Shown in pieces: positions 60,737 to 64,000 of a DNA stretch of 64,000 nucleotides. Numbering within the stretch: position 1 is the stretch's first letter; every line of letters starts with the position of its first letter. This stretch comes from CAWFSE01 sp963697565. Its GTDB lineage: Bacteria > Actinomycetota > Actinomycetes > CAVWCF01. Below the pieces are notes generated by a model. It saw nothing but the letters and a program-made list of their open reading frames with translations. It was not told where the DNA came from and did no database searches. The translations under genes were made by a program, and so were the position numbers. The stretch spans positions 1 to 64,000 of the forward strand of contig CAVOOM010000008.1 of assembly GCA_963697565.1 (NCBI GenBank), given 5' to 3'.

Positions 60737-61132
60737 ATGGCCGGCGCCGCCCCAGGGTCCGAAGACCTAGGCCGATCGGTCGAACGGCTGGCCGACCGGC
60801 TGCGCACCTTGGCGGACACCCGGCTGGCCCGCCCGATCGGCGGCGCTGCGACGGCTGCGGACCGCGCCCACGGGTTGGCCCAGGCCCTCGCCGACGCCGA
60901 GCAGGGCATCGCCGAACGAACCGCCGGGCAGCCCCCGGCATGGCGCACGGTGCCGCGGCTGGGCGATCTCGCGGTCGGCGACCAGGTCGCGGTCACCGGC
61001 GCGGATCTGGTGGCCGCGTGCGAGGGACTCGGACCGGACGATGCGGTCTGGACGCGGGCGGGCCGTTCGGCGGCCTCAGCCGTCCTGGCGCAGGCCGTCG
61101 CCGACGTCCGCGAGCTCGCCGCCCTGCTCTGA
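60737..61132 (+). CDS. Conserved-looking helical protein, unknown function
   Basis: The 131-residue protein is mostly helical and Ala-rich (SEDLGRSVERLADRLRTLADTRL, AADRAHGLAQALADAEQGIAERTAG, PPAWRTVPRLGDLAVGDQVAVTGADLVAAC). It has no signal peptide or membrane helix. I do not recognise a family. It lies upstream of the SGNH hydrolase gene on the opposite strand and overlaps its 3' end by 57 nt. The start is supported by a leaderless -10. Confidence 0.65.
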   Translation: MAGAAPGSEDLGRSVERLADRLRTLADTRLARPIGGAATAADRAHGLAQALADAEQGIAERTAGQPPAWRTVPRLGDLAVGDQVAVTGADLVAACEGLGPDDAVWTRAGRSAASAVLAQAVADVRELAALL

Positions 61133-62164
61133 GTCGCCTCCCAGCCGGTCCCGGATCACGGCGGCCGGGCGCCGCAGCACCTCGACCCAGCGGCCGCGCG
61201 CGCCCCGGTCCTGCCCGGCCACGCTGGTGCCCGACACCTCGGTGCCGGCGGCGTCGGCGGCGGCCGCGGCGGCCTCGGCCACCGGCAGCACCCGACCCCG
61301 GCGGTACGCGGGCGGCACGACTCGGCGGGCGGCGGCCTCCGGCTCGGCGCCGTACTCGGGCAGCGCCGCGCCCATCGCCGCAGCGACGCTGGGCAACAGC
61401 ACCGCGGCGAGGCGCGCGTAGCCCTCGCTCGACGGGTGGAAGCGGTCGGCGCTGAACATCGCCTCGGCCTTGGCGTCGAACTCGGTGCCGAGCAGGTCGC
61501 CCAGGCTGACCGTGCGGCCGCCGGCCTCCACGACCGCCACCGTCTGCGCGGCGGCGAGCTGGCGTGACCAGGTGCGCCCCACCCAGCGCAGCGGGTGGGG
61601 GACCGGGCGGATCGTGCCGAGGTCGGGAGCCGTGCCGACCACCACCTGGCAGCCGAGCCCGTGCAGCCGGCGCACCGCCTGGTCGAGGTGGCGGACGGCC
61701 ACCGCGGGCAGGACCACGTGCGTCACGTCGTTGGCGCCGATCATGATCGTGGCGACCTCGGGGGCCCACTCCGAGAGCCCCTCGACCTGGGCGTCGAGGT
61801 CGCTGGAGACGGCGCCCACCACGGCGGCGCTGCGCAGCTCGACGGGCCGCCCCGTCAGCGCGGCCAGCCCCTGCGCGATGAGCGACCCCGGGGTGTGCAG
61901 CGGGTGGTCGGCGCCGAGGCCGGCGGCGCTCGAGTCGCCCAGCATCGCGTACCTGATCGGGGGGCCGGCCGGCGCGGAGCCCGCCTCGGGGGCGTAGACG
62001 CCGTCGGCCTCGTGCGGGTCGGTGGTGGGCAGCCCGATCGCCCGGCGCGCCCATTGCGCCTCGGCGACGAGCACCCCGACGAACCCCGCCGTGGCCGCGC
62101 CGAGGCCGCCCCCGCCGTACGCGGCGGCGGTCGCCAGCTTGCGTGCCCGAGAGGCCCTGCCCAT
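61076..62164 (-). CDS. SGNH/GDSL family hydrolase, membrane-anchored
   Basis: The 362-residue protein has an N-terminal membrane segment (about 12-36). The SGNH blocks are YAMLGDSSAAGLGADHP (block I, catalytic Ser), VGAVSSDL (block II), IMIGANDVTH (block III, Asn) and SADRFHPSSEGYARLA (block V, Asp-His). Members are esterases or lipases acting on lipids or envelope sugars; the substrate is unknown. The C-terminal 100 residues are Ala/Arg-rich and not conserved in type. ATG at 62164 is chosen over upstream starts because of the leaderless -10 box. Confidence 0.92.
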   Translation of the reverse strand: MGRASRARKLATAAAYGGGGLGAATAGFVGVLVAEAQWARRAIGLPTTDPHEADGVYAPEAGSAPAGPPIRYAMLGDSSAAGLGADHPLHTPGSLIAQGLAALTGRPVELRSAAVVGAVSSDLDAQVEGLSEWAPEVATIMIGANDVTHVVLPAVAVRHLDQAVRRLHGLGCQVVVGTAPDLGTIRPVPHPLRWVGRTWSRQLAAAQTVAVVEAGGRTVSLGDLLGTEFDAKAEAMFSADRFHPSSEGYARLAAVLLPSVAAAMGAALPEYGAEPEAAARRVVPPAYRRGRVLPVAEAAAAAADAAGTEVSGTSVAGQDRGARGRWVEVLRRPAAVIRDRLGGDSEQGGELADVGDGLRQDG

Positions 62165-62177
62165 ACGCACGACTGTA
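62165..62177 (-). promoter_or_regulatory. Leaderless promoter of the SGNH hydrolase gene
   Basis: On the minus strand, TACAGT (62172-62177) ends 7 nt before the ATG at 62164. It is arranged back to back with the cbs promoter. Confidence 0.5.
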
Positions 62178-62211
62178 AGTCCTCCTGTCGCCCCCACCGC
62201 GAGCCCGGCCC

Positions 62212-62223
62212 TACGGTGGGGGG
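62212..62223 (+). promoter_or_regulatory. Leaderless promoter of cbs
   Basis: TACGGT (62212-62217) ends 6 nt before the ATG at 62224. Confidence 0.5.
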
Positions 62224-63591
62224 ATGCAGGTCCACGATTCGGTGGTCGACCTCGTCGGCCACACGCCCCTCGTCCGCCTCCACGCCCTGACCGAGGGGAT
62301 CGAGGGGCAGGTGCTCGCCAAGGTCGAGTACCTCAACCCCGGCGGCTCGGTGAAGGACCGGATCGCGCTCAAGATGGTCGAGGCCGCCGAGCGCGACGGC
62401 CTGCTCCAGCCGGGCGGCACGATCGTCGAGCCGACCTCCGGCAACACCGGCGTCGGACTCGCGCTGGTGGCGCAGCGGCGCGGCTACTCGTGCGTCTTCG
62501 TCTGCCCCGACAAGGTCAGCCAGGACAAGATCAACGTGCTGCGCGCGTACGGCGCGCGGGTCGAGGTGTGCCCCACGGCGGTCGACCCGGAGGACCCGCG
62601 CTCGTACTACCAGGTGTCGGACCGGCTGGCCCGCGAGATCCCCGGGGCGTGGAAGCCCGACCAGTACTCCAACCCGAACAACCCGCTGTCGCACTACGAG
62701 ACGACCGGGCCGGAGCTGTGGGAGCAGACCGAGGGCCGGATCACGCACTTCGTCGCGGGCGTCGGCACCGGCGGCACGATCACCGGCGCCGGGCGCTACC
62801 TCAAGGAGGTCTCCGGCGGCGCGGTCCAGGTGATCGGGGCCGACCCGGTCGGGTCGGTCTACAGCGGCGGGACCGGCCGGCCGTACCTCGTCGAGGGCGT
62901 CGGCGAGGACTTCTGGCCGACGACGTACGACCGGGACGTCTGCGACCAGATCATCGCGGTGAGCGACCGCGACTCGTTCCTCACCACCCGGCGGCTGGCC
63001 CGCGAGGAGGGCTTGCTGGTCGGCGGCTCCTGCGGCATGGCGACCTGGGCGGCGCTCGAGGTGGCGCGGGCGGCCGGGCCGGAGGCTGTCGTCGTCGTGC
63101 TGCTGCCGGACGGCGGGCGCGGCTACCTGTCCAAGGTGTTCAGCGACGAGTGGATGGCCGACTACGGGTTCCTGCGCACCGACGAGGGGCGCACGGTGGG
63201 CGACGTGCTGCGCGGCAAGTCCGGCACCGACCTGCCCGCGCTCGTGCACACCCACCCGCACGAGACGGTGCGCGAGGCCATCGACATCCTGCGCGCGTAC
63301 GGCGTCTCGCAGCTGCCGGTGGTCAAGGCCGAGCCGCCGGTGATGGCCGCCGAGGTCGTCGGCTCCGTCGTCGAGCGCGACCTGCTCGACGCGCTCTTCG
63401 CCGGGCGGGCGGAGCTGGCCGACCCGATCGAGCGGCACATGTCCCCGATGCTGCCGATGATCGGCGCCGGCGAGCCCGTCTCGGCCGCCGTGGCGGCCCT
63501 GGAGTCGGCCGACGCCGCGATCGTCGTCGACGACGGCCGGCCGACCGGGGTCATCACGCGCCAGGACGTGCTGGCCCACCTCGCGCGCTGA
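62224..63591 (+). CDS. cbs: Cystathionine beta-synthase
   Basis: The 455-residue PLP enzyme condenses serine and homocysteine in reverse transsulfuration. The catalytic domain has VGHTPLVRL, the PLP Lys in NPGGSVKDRIALKM, PTSGNTGVGLALVA, the phosphate loop GVGTGGTITG, and GGSCGMATWAAL. A C-terminal Bateman module of two CBS domains (about 335-455) follows (VREAIDILRAYGVSQLPVV, VSAAVAALESADAAIVVDDGRPTGVITRQD). The length and CBS pair separate it from CysK/CysM. The frame is intact. Confidence 0.95.
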   Translation: MQVHDSVVDLVGHTPLVRLHALTEGIEGQVLAKVEYLNPGGSVKDRIALKMVEAAERDGLLQPGGTIVEPTSGNTGVGLALVAQRRGYSCVFVCPDKVSQDKINVLRAYGARVEVCPTAVDPEDPRSYYQVSDRLAREIPGAWKPDQYSNPNNPLSHYETTGPELWEQTEGRITHFVAGVGTGGTITGAGRYLKEVSGGAVQVIGADPVGSVYSGGTGRPYLVEGVGEDFWPTTYDRDVCDQIIAVSDRDSFLTTRRLAREEGLLVGGSCGMATWAALEVARAAGPEAVVVVLLPDGGRGYLSKVFSDEWMADYGFLRTDEGRTVGDVLRGKSGTDLPALVHTHPHETVREAIDILRAYGVSQLPVVKAEPPVMAAEVVGSVVERDLLDALFAGRAELADPIERHMSPMLPMIGAGEPVSAAVAALESADAAIVVDDGRPTGVITRQDVLAHLAR

Positions 63592-63601
63592 CTTCGCTGG
63601 G

Positions 63602-64000
63602 TCAGCCCTTGGTGATCACGTAGCCGGTGTAGGCGTACTCCTCCGCGCAGCGGCGGCGCACCTCGATCTCGTGGAGCTCGGCCGCGGCCATCGCCCGCTC
63701 CTCCTCGTTGGCCGGGGCGAAGGCGCGGATCCGCGCCTCAAGCGGCGTGTAGTACTCGTCCCACCAGTCGGACTCGGGCAGCTGGTACGTCGCGCGCAGG
63801 GTCACGCCGCGGGACTCGATGGCCCGGACGTTCTCGGCGGTGGTCCGCATCCGCGGGTACTCCGTCCAGAAGGCGAGCGCCTCCATCGACGGCGACTCGG
63901 TCACCCACTCGCACTCGGTGAGGACCAGGGTGCCGCCGTCGCGCAGGAGCGGCAGCCAGCCGCGCAGCGCGGCGTCGAAGCCGATCACATACGCGGCCCC
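63602..64000 (-). CDS. SAM-dependent methyltransferase, C-terminal part (runs off the window)
   Basis: The visible 133 residues begin GAAYVIGFDAALRGWLPLLRDGGTLVLTECEWV, which matches the end of a class I methyltransferase fold (motifs IV-V). They end YTGYVITKG. The SAM-binding motif I lies outside the window. A specific substrate cannot be assigned. It converges with cbs, with 10 nt between stops. Confidence 0.75.
   Translation of the reverse strand, partial: GAAYVIGFDAALRGWLPLLRDGGTLVLTECEWVTESPSMEALAFWTEYPRMRTTAENVRAIESRGVTLRATYQLPESDWWDEYYTPLEARIRAFAPANEEERAMAAAELHEIEVRRRCAEEYAYTGYVITKG

Overview
The window is a stretch of core chromosome from a very GC-rich Gram-positive actinobacterium (Actinomycetota). 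Evidence: strong G/C bias at third codon positions, tight operons with GTGA/ATGA start-stop overlaps, an Rpf resuscitation factor, a SepX/GLR-type division protein, a mycothiol-type DinB domain, the eno-ftsB-DUF501-ppx order, and many leaderless promoters (TANNNT ending 6-8 nt before the start codon). I cannot name the genus. No rRNA, CRISPR array, insertion sequence or prophage was seen. No gap without a gene exceeds 300 bases.

Layout. 1-5021: edge of a tryptophanase-type lyase, a small acidic protein, a P-type cation ATPase coupled to mscL, an SAF-domain protein coupled to a purine phosphorylase, and an FmdB protein (mostly minus strand). 5162-13804: two crcB fluoride-channel genes, a penicillin-acylase-type hydrolase, 5-formyl-THF cyclo-ligase, then galU-moeA(glp)-moaC-mog-rimJ-sepX. 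13867-19821: tRNA-Ala, a secreted protein, a ubiquitin-like/DinB fusion coupled to a BNR-repeat protein, DUF2277, a protein mannosyltransferase, rsmI and a zinc-ribbon protein. 19876-27438: metG-tatD, rpfB-rsmA-ispE-ABC-F. 27468-33912: a MarR regulator divergent from a five-gene oligopeptide ABC importer. 33931-41257: a five-gene minus-strand operon of unrecognised membrane proteins, the best candidate here for an undescribed system. 41394-43263: TetR, acyl desaturase, tRNA-Gln. 43376-55647: glmU-prs, structured leader plus rplY, pth-mfd, a SurA-like lipoprotein, mazG, eno-ftsB-DUF501-ppx. 55673-64000: hydrolase, uracil-DNA glycosylase, a toxin-antitoxin pair, ACT protein-def, an odd tRNA with a UAA anticodon, GNAT, a Bax-inhibitor-like protein, small proteins, SGNH hydrolase divergent from cbs, and a partial methyltransferase.

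Quality warning. About 25 genes, many of them essential (eno, metG, glmU, prs, pth, mfd), are interrupted by frameshifts. Almost all breaks I could reconstruct are repaired by removing one base, so an insertion-type assembly error is far likelier than biology. Coordinates for such genes span the whole inferred gene, and exact break positions are approximate.
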